Shown: piece after piece, positions 24,870 through 33,056 of the stretch
How the letters are laid out: each line of letters opens with the position of its first letter
Numbering within the stretch: position 1 is the stretch's first letter
Assembly (NCBI RefSeq): GCF_004402695.1
Contig: NZ_SOFL01000056.1
Span: 1-64,000, forward strand
From: Cryobacterium adonitolivorans
Lineage (GTDB): Bacteria > Actinomycetota > Actinomycetes > Actinomycetales > Microbacteriaceae
Direction: 5' to 3'
Length of the DNA: 64,000 bases
Translations under genes and position numbers: made by a program
The notes under the pieces: model-generated
The model's input: only the letters and a program-made list of their open reading frames with translations
Databases searched by the model: none
Told to the model about the DNA's origin: nothing

Positions 24870-26414
24870 CTAGCCCTGCGCGCGGCGCGGAGCCGAGCGG
24901 CGGGCGCCGCCGCCGGTGGAACCGGAGCCGCGCACCAGTCCGCCGACCTGCAGGCCGCCGGAACGGCCGGAACCGCCGGTGCCCGAACCCGAACCGCCCG
25001 TGCGGGGCGCGTGGCTGCGGCCGGACGAGGCCGGACGCTCGGTGCGGTCGCGACGAGCGCCACCGGCGGCAACGGCATCGCCGCTGCGGCCGCCACGGCC
25101 ACCGGCGTCGCGCGAACCGCGGCCGCCGTTGTCACGGTCGTCACGGTTGACGCGCTTACGCTGGGCGTTGGCGCCCTGCGAGCGGCCGCCCTGCGACTGG
25201 CCCTGCTGCTGCTCGACACGCGGCACCGGCTTGACGTATGCGGCCACGTCACCGGTGAGGGTGATCACGGCGGGCGACGACGCGTTGACACGCTGCGGGG
25301 TCACCGTGATGGCGGCCTTGCGCAGCAGCTGGTCGGTGTCGCGCTTCTGTGCGGGCAGCACGATGGTGACGACGTCACCGGCGCTGCCGGCACGGGCGGT
25401 GCGGCCCGAACGGTGCAGGTACGCCTTGTGCTCTGCGGGCGGGTCCACGTGGATGACGAGTTCGATGTCATCGACGTGCACGCCACGGGCGGCAACGTCG
25501 GTGGCGACGAGCACCTTCACGTCGCCGGCGCTGAACGCGGCGAGGTTGCGGTCACGGGCCACCTGCGACAGGTTGCCGTGCAGGTCCACGGAGGGGATGC
25601 CCGCATCGGTGAGCGCCTTGGCCAGCTTCTTAGCGTGGTGCTTGGTGCGCATGAACAGGATGCGGCGGCCGGTTCCCGAAGCGAGCTTCTCGATGAGTTC
25701 CTTCTTCGATTCGGCGGTGTCGACCTCGAACACGTGGTGGGTCATCGCGGAGACGTGGCTGGTGGCCTCGTCAACGGAGTGCAGAACCTCGTTGTGCAGG
25801 AACCGGCGCACGATCTTGTCCACGCCGTTGTCGAGCGTGGCGGAGAACAGCAGGCGCTGGCCGCTGGACGGGGTCTTGTCCAGGATGCGCGTGACGACGG
25901 GCAGGAAGCCCAGGTCGGCCATGTGGTCGGCCTCGTCGAGCACGGTGATCTCGACGGAGTCGAGGTTCACGAAGCCCTGCTTCATGAGGTCCTCGAGGCG
26001 GCCGGGGCAGGCCACGACGATGTCGACGCCGGCCTTGAGCGCGGCGACCTGACGGTTCTGCGAGACGCCGCCGAAGATGGTGGTGGTGTTCAGGCCGTAG
26101 GCCTCGGCGAGGGGGGTGAGCGCTGCGGTGATCTGGGTGGCCAGCTCGCGGGTCGGCGCGAGGATCAGGCCGAGCGGGCGGCCCGGGCGGCGCTTGCCGC
26201 CGGCGAGCTTGCCGCCGAGGCGGGACACCATCGGGATGGAGAAGGCCAGGGTCTTGCCCGAGCCGGTCTTGCCGCGGCCGAGGACGTCGCGGCCCTTGAG
26301 GGTGTCGGGCAGGGTGTCGACCTGGATCGGGAACGGGCTGTCGATGCCCTGCGAGGTGAGCACGGCAACGAGGGGAGCGGGCACGCCAAGCGCGCCAAAG
26401 GAAGTTTCAGACAA
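24870..26414 (-). CDS. DEAD-box ATP-dependent RNA helicase with glycine/arginine-rich tail
   Basis: A 514-residue RNA helicase. The Q-motif region is followed by motif I GKTGSGKT (48-55), APTRELATQ, motif II DEAD (160-163), SAT in LLFSAT, and motifs IV-VI ending HRSGRTARAG. The last ~110 residues are rich in Gly, Arg, Ser and Asp (GGRGSRDAGGRGGRS), as in cold-inducible helicases that unwind mRNA or rRNA. The start TTG at 26414 has GAAAGG 7 nt upstream and places the Q motif correctly; the frame is open further upstream. Probably important at low temperature. Confidence 0.9.
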   Translation of the reverse strand: MSETSFGALGVPAPLVAVLTSQGIDSPFPIQVDTLPDTLKGRDVLGRGKTGSGKTLAFSIPMVSRLGGKLAGGKRRPGRPLGLILAPTRELATQITAALTPLAEAYGLNTTTIFGGVSQNRQVAALKAGVDIVVACPGRLEDLMKQGFVNLDSVEITVLDEADHMADLGFLPVVTRILDKTPSSGQRLLFSATLDNGVDKIVRRFLHNEVLHSVDEATSHVSAMTHHVFEVDTAESKKELIEKLASGTGRRILFMRTKHHAKKLAKALTDAGIPSVDLHGNLSQVARDRNLAAFSAGDVKVLVATDVAARGVHVDDIELVIHVDPPAEHKAYLHRSGRTARAGSAGDVVTIVLPAQKRDTDQLLRKAAITVTPQRVNASSPAVITLTGDVAAYVKPVPRVEQQQGQSQGGRSQGANAQRKRVNRDDRDNGGRGSRDAGGRGGRSGDAVAAGGARRDRTERPASSGRSHAPRTGGSGSGTGGSGRSGGLQVGGLVRGSGSTGGGARRSAPRRAQG

Positions 26415-26493
26415 AGTGGTGCCTTTCAGGGCATCAGTCTCCTCGCTCGAACCGGTGACGCACAAAGCGACGGCCGGAGCCAGGAGGATTCAC

Positions 26494-26666
26494 ATGGCGA
26501 AGGTGCCGATGGGCACATCCGTTCGCCGTAAGAAAGTGTCATTCGAAAAATCGAGTGGGCTGCGATCTCGTACGAGTCATACTCGGGCGAGGCGGCCATC
26601 GATAAGAAGAGGGCGTTCTACGACGCAGTGAGCGCAACTACGCACTCACAAGTACCCCTACTCTAG
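26494..26666 (+). pseudogene. Small gene apparently frameshifted at an A5 run
   Basis: A strong ribosome-binding site (AGGAGG, 6 nt spacing) precedes the ATG at 26494, which begins MAKVPMGTSVRRKKVSFEK. This frame then becomes basic, low-complexity and unlike coding sequence, stopping at 26631. A -1 change at the five A residues (26546-26550) joins it to a sensible frame reading IEWAAISYESYSGEAAIDKK, then RAFYDAVSATTHSQVPLL to a stop at 26666. The combined product would be 57 residues. One missing A (mutation, sequencing error or slippage) would explain this. No family is recognised. It is divergent from the helicase gene. Confidence 0.5.
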
Positions 26667-26729
26667 CGGATGCTGTCAAGCGCGCAGCCAGAATCCAGCC
26701 TTAATTAGCGGCGACCGGGACTTTCGACT

Positions 26730-27365
26730 CTAGTTTCTGGGCAGGTACAGTTCGCCGACCGGCACCTCGATGGTGACGATGTTGCCGGCCTGCGGCAGCG
26801 GGCAGGCCCACATCGGGTCGTACGCGCAGGACGGGTTGTAGGCGAAGTTGAAGTCCAGGATCAGGCTGTCGTCGCCGGTGCCCGGGCCGAGGTCGGCGCC
26901 CTTGATGGTGTCCAGCAGGTAACGGCCGCCGCCGTAGGTGCCGCCGGACTTGCCGGCCAGGGCGTCTTTCAGCGGCAGGAACAGGCCGCCGCCGTAACTG
27001 GCGAGCCGCCAGACGTCGAGGGAGCCGATGTAGGGCAGCCGCACGGAGCCGACGAGGTCGAACGGCACGACACCGTCGGTGCCGGTCTCCACCTTGATGC
27101 GGTGCGGTTCCGGGGCACGGTGCACCTCCACCTCGAAGCGCCAGTCCGGGTCGTACGCGGCGACGGTGAGGCCGGTGAACGCGGCCCGGTCGTCCGGCAG
27201 CAGCGGCGATGCCGGATGCCCGGCGAAGAGTTCGTCGCGTCCGGAGCGCCAGAGTTCGTGGCCGGCGGACGGGTTGCGCGCGCTCAGTTGGCGCACGCCG
27301 CCGTAGAGCCCGAAGACACGCCGGCGCCAGTCGGCGATCTGCAGGGCTCCGATGGTTGTGCTCAT
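26730..27365 (-). CDS. DUF1684 domain protein
   Basis: A 211-residue protein of the DUF1684 family. It has the usual order: WRRRVFGLYGGVRQL at the start, LWRSGRDELFAGHPASPL, a central beta-rich half, then YGGGRYLLDTIKG and the NFAYNPSCAYDPMWACPLP segment with conserved cysteines and NP. No catalytic role is known. No signal peptide. It lies 4 bp from the SRPBCC gene on the same strand and is probably co-transcribed with it. Confidence 0.85.
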   Translation of the reverse strand: MSTTIGALQIADWRRRVFGLYGGVRQLSARNPSAGHELWRSGRDELFAGHPASPLLPDDRAAFTGLTVAAYDPDWRFEVEVHRAPEPHRIKVETGTDGVVPFDLVGSVRLPYIGSLDVWRLASYGGGLFLPLKDALAGKSGGTYGGGRYLLDTIKGADLGPGTGDDSLILDFNFAYNPSCAYDPMWACPLPQAGNIVTIEVPVGELYLPRN

Positions 27366-27369
27366 AGTG

Positions 27370-27921
27370 TCAGGCTAGCCCGTCGTCCCCGTCGGGGCCC
27401 TCGGCCGCGCCCGCAGCCACGAATGCGGGATCGTCTGCTCCTAGGTCGTACTGCCAGGTGGGCGCCAGGGCCTTCAGCCGAAGCATCCGCAGTTGCCAGA
27501 ACGCCCACAGGCCGGGCCACACCGCGAGGGTCGCCGGGCCGGCGGAGAAGATCAGCTGGTCGCGGTAGAGGGTCTTGCCGGTGCCAGCGGGGTCGGCGGA
27601 GATGGCCATGCTGTGGTCCCAGTGCGTGACGGCTTTCATCGCGCCGGAGACGCCGTTGCCGGTGTCGTGCACGATGCGCACGCCCGTCTTGGTGGTGCGC
27701 ATCTCGAGCCGGATCATCTGCTCGCCCAGCGGCACCAGGCCCAGACCGCTCATGGTCACCGGATGCTCGCCCGGCGTCCAGCGGGTGGGGAAGCCATCTT
27801 TTTCGAGGGAGGCGATGCTCATCAGCGGACCGCTGACCTCGCGGAACACCGTGGGGCTGGCCAGGGCCCGCCAGGCGGCATCCGGGGTGCAGTCGAGGAT
27901 TTCTTTCAGCAGTACGCGCAT
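27370..27921 (-). CDS. SRPBCC-fold protein
   Basis: A 183-residue protein with the START/SRPBCC pattern: MRVLLKEILDCTPDAAWRAL at the N-terminus, strands leading to THWDHSMAISADPAGTGKTL, and a long C-terminal helix (WPGLWAFWQLRMLRLKALAP). Such proteins bind hydrophobic ligands. The ATG at 27921 is preferred over the ORF extension to 27957 because the family begins at this point and the longer start would run into the promoter region of the divergent EVE gene. Confidence 0.72.
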   Translation of the reverse strand: MRVLLKEILDCTPDAAWRALASPTVFREVSGPLMSIASLEKDGFPTRWTPGEHPVTMSGLGLVPLGEQMIRLEMRTTKTGVRIVHDTGNGVSGAMKAVTHWDHSMAISADPAGTGKTLYRDQLIFSAGPATLAVWPGLWAFWQLRMLRLKALAPTWQYDLGADDPAFVAAGAAEGPDGDDGLA

Positions 27922-27964
27922 GCCCTCAGTCTGTGCTGTCGGAACGATACAGTACAACTAGTAC

Positions 27965-28414
27965 GTGGCGATTCGGTACTGGCTCGGGGTGGTGCAGCAG
28001 GAGTATGTGCAGCGCAGCGTCGCCATGGGCCTGGCGCAGATGAACCACGCCGCCCGCGAGATCCTCGAGAGCATGAACGAGTCCGACGGGCTCGTCTACT
28101 ACTCGCCCAAGACCGAGTTCGAGGGGGAACGGCTGCGACAGTTCACCGCGATCGGCTACGTGAGCGACAACGTGGTGGTGCAGGTGGGCGACTCCGGCAG
28201 CGAGTACCGGCCCTGGCGGCGGCGGGTGCAGTACGACCCGGCTGCCGAGCCCGCGTCGATCCGGCCGTTGCTGAAGGTGCTCGACCTCACCCGCGACGAC
28301 CGCGACTGGGGCCTGAAGCTGCGCCGGGGCCTGCTGGAGATCAGCCGGCACGACTTCGAGCTGATCCGCGCGCAAATGCGCCGGCCCAGCGCCGACGACC
28401 GCCGCCGCTCCTAA
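27965..28414 (+). CDS. EVE domain protein
   Basis: A 149-residue EVE-domain (PUA-like) protein. It starts MAIRYWLGVVQQEYVQRSVA and has LVYYSPKTEFEGERLRQFTAIGYV in the ligand cage region. EVE proteins are thought to recognise modified bases in DNA or RNA. The GTG at 27965 has no Shine-Dalgarno sequence. Candidate -10 boxes TACAGT (27948-27953) and TACAAC (27953-27958) lie 11 and 6 nt upstream, so translation may be leaderless. Confidence 0.83.
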   Translation: MAIRYWLGVVQQEYVQRSVAMGLAQMNHAAREILESMNESDGLVYYSPKTEFEGERLRQFTAIGYVSDNVVVQVGDSGSEYRPWRRRVQYDPAAEPASIRPLLKVLDLTRDDRDWGLKLRRGLLEISRHDFELIRAQMRRPSADDRRRS

Positions 28415-28417
28415 CGC

Positions 28418-28485
28418 CGAGTTGCCCCCTTCCGGACGAGCTGCCCCGGCGTATCGGGGCACCTCGTCCGCAGCGGGGCAACTCG
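28418..28485. repeat. Palindromic repeat, family A, copy 3
   Basis: It starts CGAGTTGCCCCCTTCCGGAC and ends CGCAGCGGGGCAACTCG, with a CTGCCCCGG..CGGGGCAC core. It lies between the EVE gene and the coiled-coil protein gene. Confidence 0.85.
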
Positions 28486-28510
28486 CGCCAGACCGGCCAG
28501 CTTCGGTCAA

Positions 28511-28516
28511 TAGGAT
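28511..28516 (+). promoter_or_regulatory. -10 box of a leaderless promoter
   Basis: TAGGAT ends 6 nt before the ATG at 28523, immediately after a family A repeat. Confidence 0.5.
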
Positions 28517-28522
28517 GGCGGC

Positions 28523-29788
28523 ATGACCGATGCTCTGTGGTGGCTGCCCTCCGTCGTGGTCCTCGGCATCGTCGTGGGTGTGATCGCGCTGCTGGTGACC
28601 GCATCCCGGCGCAAGGCCCGTGGTATCCGGGCGGCCGAGAAAGCCGAAATCACCCAGCGGGCGCGCGCCGCGGCGATCAGCCTGGTGCGGGCGGATGACC
28701 TCATCGAGGCCGCCACGGACGAGCTCGGTTTCGCCATCGCTCAGTTCGGCGAGCGAGCCACCGCCGACTTCGCCGACGCTCTCACCGTGTCCAAACGCCA
28801 ACTGCGCGAGGCGTTCGCGCTCAAGCAGAAGCTCGACGACGGCGAGCCGGACACCGACAGCCAGATTCGCCAGTGGACCGAGCAGATCACCCGCCTCGCC
28901 GACGAGGCCACCGCCCGCCTCGACGCGCAGACCCGCGACTTCGACACCAAACGGGTCGTCGAGCAGAACGCTCCGCTGCAACTCGAACGACTGCGCCGTC
29001 GCCTCGACCGGGCCACCGACCGGCTGGCCGGCGGCGCCGCCACCCTCGACCGCCTCGCCACCAGCTACTCCGCGTCGGCGCTCGCCTCGATCAGTGGCAA
29101 CGTCGAACGCGCTCGCACCGCCATCGACGCGGGCCGCCGGGCCGCGGATGCCGCCGACGCGCGCCTGGCCGCCGGGGCCACGGAGCCCGTCGGCGAGCAG
29201 GTCAGCGCCGCAGAGCAGGCCCTGTTCACCGCGACCGCGCTGCTGGACGCCATCGAAACCGGTGAAGACGAGCTGCACGTGTGTTTCGCCAGCCTGGGCA
29301 CGGCCCTCGCCGCGGCCGAGACCGAACTCGCCGAGGCGCGCGCCCTGCGCGACGGGCACGAGGAGTCCGACGCCAGCGCCGACCTCAACCGGGTGATCGC
29401 CACCGCCGACACCGTGGTCGCCGAGCTGCGCCGCCCGGGCCGGGTGAGCGACCCGTCCGCCGACGTCGCCCGATTGCGCGAGGCCCTCGACGGCCTCGAC
29501 GTCACCCGCTCCGAGGCCCGCAACCGGCAGTTGCGCCTCGACAACGCCCGCGAGGCGTACGTGGGCGCCCGGCTGGCCGCACGCAGCCAGATCGGCATCA
29601 CCCGCGACTTCATCACCGCCAACCGCGGCCGGGTCGGCGCCGACGCCCGCACCCGCCTGGCCGAGGCCGAACGCCAGCTCGCCCTCGCGGAGGCCGAAGC
29701 CGACCCGGTCACCGCGCTCGACGCCGCCCGCCGGGCCATGACCCACACGACCGACGCCGACGCCCTCGCCCACTACGACGCCCGCTGA
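28523..29788 (+). CDS. Membrane-anchored coiled-coil protein of unknown function
   Basis: A 421-residue protein with one N-terminal membrane helix (about 6-28) and a short basic stop-transfer sequence. About 390 residues of almost continuous Ala/Arg/Glu/Asp-rich helix follow, in heptad-like form (for example RLRRRLDRATDRLAGGAATL). This long helical part is probably cytoplasmic. It resembles the helical C-terminal region of actinobacterial TPM-domain membrane proteins but has no TPM domain. The start is supported by the TAGGAT box. No operon partner is evident, since family A repeats flank both ends. Confidence 0.7.
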   Translation: MTDALWWLPSVVVLGIVVGVIALLVTASRRKARGIRAAEKAEITQRARAAAISLVRADDLIEAATDELGFAIAQFGERATADFADALTVSKRQLREAFALKQKLDDGEPDTDSQIRQWTEQITRLADEATARLDAQTRDFDTKRVVEQNAPLQLERLRRRLDRATDRLAGGAATLDRLATSYSASALASISGNVERARTAIDAGRRAADAADARLAAGATEPVGEQVSAAEQALFTATALLDAIETGEDELHVCFASLGTALAAAETELAEARALRDGHEESDASADLNRVIATADTVVAELRRPGRVSDPSADVARLREALDGLDVTRSEARNRQLRLDNAREAYVGARLAARSQIGITRDFITANRGRVGADARTRLAEAERQLALAEAEADPVTALDAARRAMTHTTDADALAHYDAR

Positions 29789-29807
29789 GCCGCCCGCCTG
29801 TCTCCGC

Positions 29808-29875
29808 CGAGTTGCCCACCTGCGGTCGAGATGCCCCGGTGCGCGAGGGCAGCTCGTCCGCACCGGGGCATCTCG
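29808..29875. repeat. Palindromic repeat, family A, copy 4
   Basis: It starts CGAGTTGCCCACCTGCGG and ends CGCACCGGGGCATCTCG, with the same nested layout as the other family A elements. Confidence 0.85.
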
Positions 29876-29899
29876 GGTGAACGTGCGCACCCCGCCCGG

Positions 29900-29905
29900 T
29901 ATCCT
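29900..29905 (+). promoter_or_regulatory. -10 box of a leaderless promoter
   Basis: TATCCT ends 6 nt before the GTG at 29912; there is no ribosome-binding site. Confidence 0.5.
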
Positions 29906-29911
29906 GAGCGG

Positions 29912-30466
29912 GTGAGCGACGCCGAGCCCCAGATCAAGTACCAGGTCCGATTCGACTGGGGAGTTGCCGGGTTTCAGGCTCTCGCCGCCGAGGCCGACGT
30001 GGTCGTGCTGGCCGACGCCCTTCCCGCAGTGGATGCCACGCGCGGTTTTCCCACGGCGCTGGGCGCGCACACCGTGATCGTCGCCGACCTCGCCACGAGC
30101 ACCCTGGTGGCCGACTGGGCACTGGCCCGACAGGCCGAGAAGGGTGACTGTTTCTCGGTGGCGGTCGTCGCGGTGGGGGAGCGTCGCGCCGACGGCACCA
30201 TCCGCTTCGCCATGGAAGACCTGCTCGTGGCCGGCGCCGTGATCGACGCTCTCGCCGAACGCGGCATCGACCACTGCTCGCCCGAAGCCGCCGCCGCAGC
30301 CGCGAGCTACGTGGGCCTTAAACGCGCCGTGAAGCACCTCGTCACGGCCTCCGAAACCGGCCAGGCCCTCGGCGACGACGGCCGGGCCGCAGCCGTCGTC
30401 GCCGCGCTGGCCCCGGCAACGGATGGCGCGGTGGCCGTCGTCACCGACTTCACCTTCGCCGCCTGA
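29912..30466 (+). CDS. 2-phosphosulfolactate phosphatase (ComB)-like protein
   Basis: A 184-residue protein with the ComB-type beginning YQVRFDWGVAGFQALAAEAD and VVLADAL, where ComB normally has VDVLSF. The C-terminal half CFSVAVVAVGERRADGTIRF, then MEDLLVAGAVIDAL, matches the ComB region that binds Mg2+ and substrate. It is shorter than the usual ~240 residues, and several catalytic positions differ. A role in sulfolactate/coenzyme M metabolism is therefore unlikely and the reaction is unknown. Start at GTG 29912 with a leaderless promoter box. Confidence 0.65.
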   Translation: MSDAEPQIKYQVRFDWGVAGFQALAAEADVVVLADALPAVDATRGFPTALGAHTVIVADLATSTLVADWALARQAEKGDCFSVAVVAVGERRADGTIRFAMEDLLVAGAVIDALAERGIDHCSPEAAAAAASYVGLKRAVKHLVTASETGQALGDDGRAAAVVAALAPATDGAVAVVTDFTFAA

Positions 30467-30615
30467 GCTACTGCCGCTCCAGGGCCGCGACGGCCAGGGG
30501 TGTCAGGGTCAGTGACTTGACGACCGTACGCCGACATCCCCGCGAACCAGGTAGCGGATGTTCCGGCCACCCCGACCCCCGTCCGATCGGGTAACACCAG
30601 GCGGCGCGCGAAGGG

Positions 30616-31107
30616 TCAGCGGGCGGCGGCGGCGGCCCGGCGGCGGGCGGCCGGGGTGATCTCGCGCCGAGTCCAGGTGATCACGTGCGCGGCGGTGAAG
30701 CCGCGCCCGCACAGGCCGCAGGCCAGCGGACGGGTGGGCTGCCGGTACCGGTAGTGGGTGTGGCCGGCGGTGCAGGTGCCCACCCAGGGCGCCAGGTCGT
30801 CGGCGATCTCGCCGTCGTGGGTGCGTTTGCCGTCGTAACCGAGCCCGAGGGCCACGCCTCGCCAGACAGGGCCGTGCCCGGCCCGGGCGCCGGCCAGGGC
30901 GTGCGCCACCTCGTGCAGCAGGATCTGGTGGATCTCGTCATCGCCGTACCGGGCGGCCAGATACCTTGACACGGTGATCTTCTTGGCGGTGAAGTTGCAC
31001 AGCCCGGCGCGCTTCTTGGCGTTGTCGAAGTCGAAGGACCAGCTCGGGTCAAGGTGCAGGGTGATCAGCGCGTCGGCCCAGCGGCGCACCCGCAGGAGGT
31101 CGGACAT
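30616..31107 (-). CDS. SprT-like zinc metalloprotease-domain protein
   Basis: A 163-residue SprT-like protein. It contains the zinc-binding HEVAH (65-69) with a third ligand in AGHGPVWRGVA. The C-terminal zinc-ribbon-like part (CTAGHTHYRY, then LACGLCGRGF) fits SprT, which can be linked to cleavage of DNA-protein crosslinks in related families. The start ATG overlaps the stop of the upstream sugar dehydrogenase gene by 1 nt (TGATG). This shows co-transcription, although the functions look unrelated. Confidence 0.8.
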   Translation of the reverse strand: MSDLLRVRRWADALITLHLDPSWSFDFDNAKKRAGLCNFTAKKITVSRYLAARYGDDEIHQILLHEVAHALAGARAGHGPVWRGVALGLGYDGKRTHDGEIADDLAPWVGTCTAGHTHYRYRQPTRPLACGLCGRGFTAAHVITWTRREITPAARRRAAAAAR

Positions 31108-32267
31108 CAGGGCCCCACCTGCACCTGGTAGAGACGGTCGTCGCCGGGGGCGGGGGTGCCGCGGCCATCCGTATTGTTGCTCACGAACCACAGTGTGCCA
31201 TCCGGGCCGGACACCAAATCGCGCAGCCGCCCGAAGCTGTTCACAAACCAGTCGTCGACGGTGCCTGTGGAGGGATCGATGCGCCAGAGCCGCTCGCCGC
31301 GCAGCGCGGCCAGAAACAGCGTGTCGTTCACGATGGCCAGCCCGCTCGGACTCGCCTCGTCGGTGGACCATTGCTGCACGGGGTCGATGAAGCCGGCCCC
31401 GCCGCCGGCGCCCTCCACCTCCGGCCAGCCGTAGTTGCCGCCGGCGGTGATCAGGTTGAGCTCGTCCCAGGTGTTCTGGCCGAATTCGCTGGCCCAGAGC
31501 TGCCCGGACGAGTCCCAGGCGATGCCCTGCGGATTGCGGTGCCCGTAGGAGTAGACGAGGCTGCCGAACGGGTTGTCGGCCGGGGCCTCTCCGGTGGGGG
31601 TCATGCGCAGGATCTTGCCGCCCAGCGACCCGAGGTCCTGAGCATTGTCGGACTCGCCCGCGTCGCCCGCGGTGGCGTAGAGCAGGCCGTCCGGCCCGAA
31701 CCCGATGCGCCCGCCGTTGTGGTTGCCGGCCGCGGGGATGCCGCTGAGCACTGGCTCCGGGTCGCCCAGGCCGAGGTTGCCCGCGGTGCCGGTCAGCGGC
31801 ATCCGCACGATGCGGTTGTCGGATGCGGCGGTGAAGTACGCGTAGACCCAGCCGGCATCGGGGGTGGCCGGGTTTGCCTCGGCGTCGCCGGCGGCCAGGA
31901 TAGCCAGGCCGAGCAACCCGCCCTCGCCCGTCGGTTCGACCCCGTCGATGGTGCCGGCGTCGCGCAGGCTGCCGTCCGGCAGTAACTCGCGCACTAGAGC
32001 GGTGTCGCGTTCGCTGATCAGGGTGGCGCCGCTGGGCAACCGCAAGATCGACCATGGGGCGTCAAGCCCCTCCGCGATCACGACGGGCTCACCCAGCGGG
32101 CGAACCGGCACGGGCGACGCATCCGTTGCCGGTGTGGTCGCGGCCGGCGCGGGCCGCGCCGGGGTGCTGGTGCTGGCGGTGGGCAGGGGAGCGGTCGCCG
32201 TGCAGGCGCACAACAGCGTCACCATGCCCGCGGCGACCACGCCGCCCCAAACCCGTCTGTGATGCAT
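31107..32267 (-). CDS. PQQ-dependent sugar dehydrogenase family lipoprotein
   Basis: A 386-residue secreted lipoprotein. The signal sequence (1-21) ends in a lipobox with Cys22 (MVTLLCAC), followed by a Thr/Pro/Ala linker. The beta-propeller domain of the soluble aldose sugar dehydrogenase type spans about residues 60-380. Family hallmarks include GLDAPWSILRLPSG, GGLLGLAI, NHNGGRIGFGPDGLLY, SYGHRNPQGIAWD and NYGWPEVEG. It would oxidise aldose sugars outside the membrane if PQQ is available; no pqq genes are in this window. Confidence 0.88.
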   Translation of the reverse strand: MHHRRVWGGVVAAGMVTLLCACTATAPLPTASTSTPARPAPAATTPATDASPVPVRPLGEPVVIAEGLDAPWSILRLPSGATLISERDTALVRELLPDGSLRDAGTIDGVEPTGEGGLLGLAILAAGDAEANPATPDAGWVYAYFTAASDNRIVRMPLTGTAGNLGLGDPEPVLSGIPAAGNHNGGRIGFGPDGLLYATAGDAGESDNAQDLGSLGGKILRMTPTGEAPADNPFGSLVYSYGHRNPQGIAWDSSGQLWASEFGQNTWDELNLITAGGNYGWPEVEGAGGGAGFIDPVQQWSTDEASPSGLAIVNDTLFLAALRGERLWRIDPSTGTVDDWFVNSFGRLRDLVSGPDGTLWFVSNNTDGRGTPAPGDDRLYQVQVGP

Positions 32268-32414
32268 ATCTCCTGCAGAATGCCACGAAAGTGTTGGAAT
32301 TGGTCATATCCGTGCTGGGGCCCCAAGCAGAGGGTGCCGGGGCTCGTCACCGGGGCGTCGCGCCGACCCGTAGCGATGCCGCGCTGGCGCCGCCGGATGC
32401 CGCTGCGCGGGCTG

Positions 32415-32456
32415 GGCGCCGTTATGCGGGTGGCGCGCCACCCGCATAACGGCGCC
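32415..32456. repeat. Perfect 42-bp palindrome (family C, copy 2)
   Basis: GGCGCCGTTATGCGGGTGGCG is followed directly by its exact reverse complement, with no central spacer. The outer GGCGCC and central TGGCGCGCCA are shared with the element at 24717-24774. Confidence 0.9.
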
Positions 32457-32513
32457 TGACCCGCACAACGCCACCTTGCCCCCCAGCTGCGTGCCGGGGA
32501 TCGCGCCGAGGTC

Positions 32514-33056
32514 TCAGCGCAGGGCGCGGCGCTCTCCGATGAAGGACTCCACGACGGCCACGGCGATCAGGGCGCTCTCGAGCTCGTCGGGCGAGGCGCC
32601 GGACCTGTCGCGCAGGAACACCGCGGCGGTGAAGTCGGCCAGGGCGCCCTCGAGGTCGTCCTGTTCGAAGTGAACCTTGCCGCGGGTCTCCCGGGCGAAC
32701 GCGGCGGTGAGGTTCCACTCGTGCGTCTCCGACTCGAGCACGCACTGGGTCAGTTCCGACGCGGCCTCCTCGAGCTTGGCCTGGAACTGCATCACCTGGG
32801 CACGGCGGATGCGGCACAGCACGAAGTCCTGCCGGTCGCCGGTGAACCGGGCCTGGCGCAACGCCTGGTTGGCGATCTCGAATGCCTCGTCGAGGCGGTC
32901 GAGCAGGCGCAGCAGGGTGACCTTCTCATTGAGTGCCGAGAGGCTGCGGAGTTGGCCGAGGTCGTCGAGACGTTCTGCGGCGGCAGGGAGGTCGACTTTT
33001 TCCCGGAGGGAAACGGCGTCGTAGCCAGTGATGATGGTCAGGATGATGTCCTTGAC
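32514..33056 (-). CDS. TPR-like helical protein, 5' end unclear
   Basis: About 180 residues of helical repeats with convincing codon use: KDIILTIITGYDAVSLREKV, then LSALNEKVTLLRLLDRLDEAFEIANQALRQARFTG and further helix pairs to SFIGERRALR. The pattern of paired helices (AFARETRGKVHFEQDDLEGA) fits tetratricopeptide repeats. No ATG, GTG or TTG is found near the beginning of the coding-like sequence; the coordinate given is the GTC just before KDII. Possible explanations are a CTG start at about 33100, or a lost 5' end. Sequence upstream (33057-33260) is not coding-like in this frame. Confidence 0.55.
   Translation of the reverse strand, partial: VKDIILTIITGYDAVSLREKVDLPAAAERLDDLGQLRSLSALNEKVTLLRLLDRLDEAFEIANQALRQARFTGDRQDFVLCRIRRAQVMQFQAKLEEAASELTQCVLESETHEWNLTAAFARETRGKVHFEQDDLEGALADFTAAVFLRDRSGASPDELESALIAVAVVESFIGERRALR

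Noticed and set aside
29912-30466. Genuine coenzyme M-pathway ComB
   Set aside because: The protein is short, key motif positions differ, and no other sulfolactate or coenzyme M genes are present.
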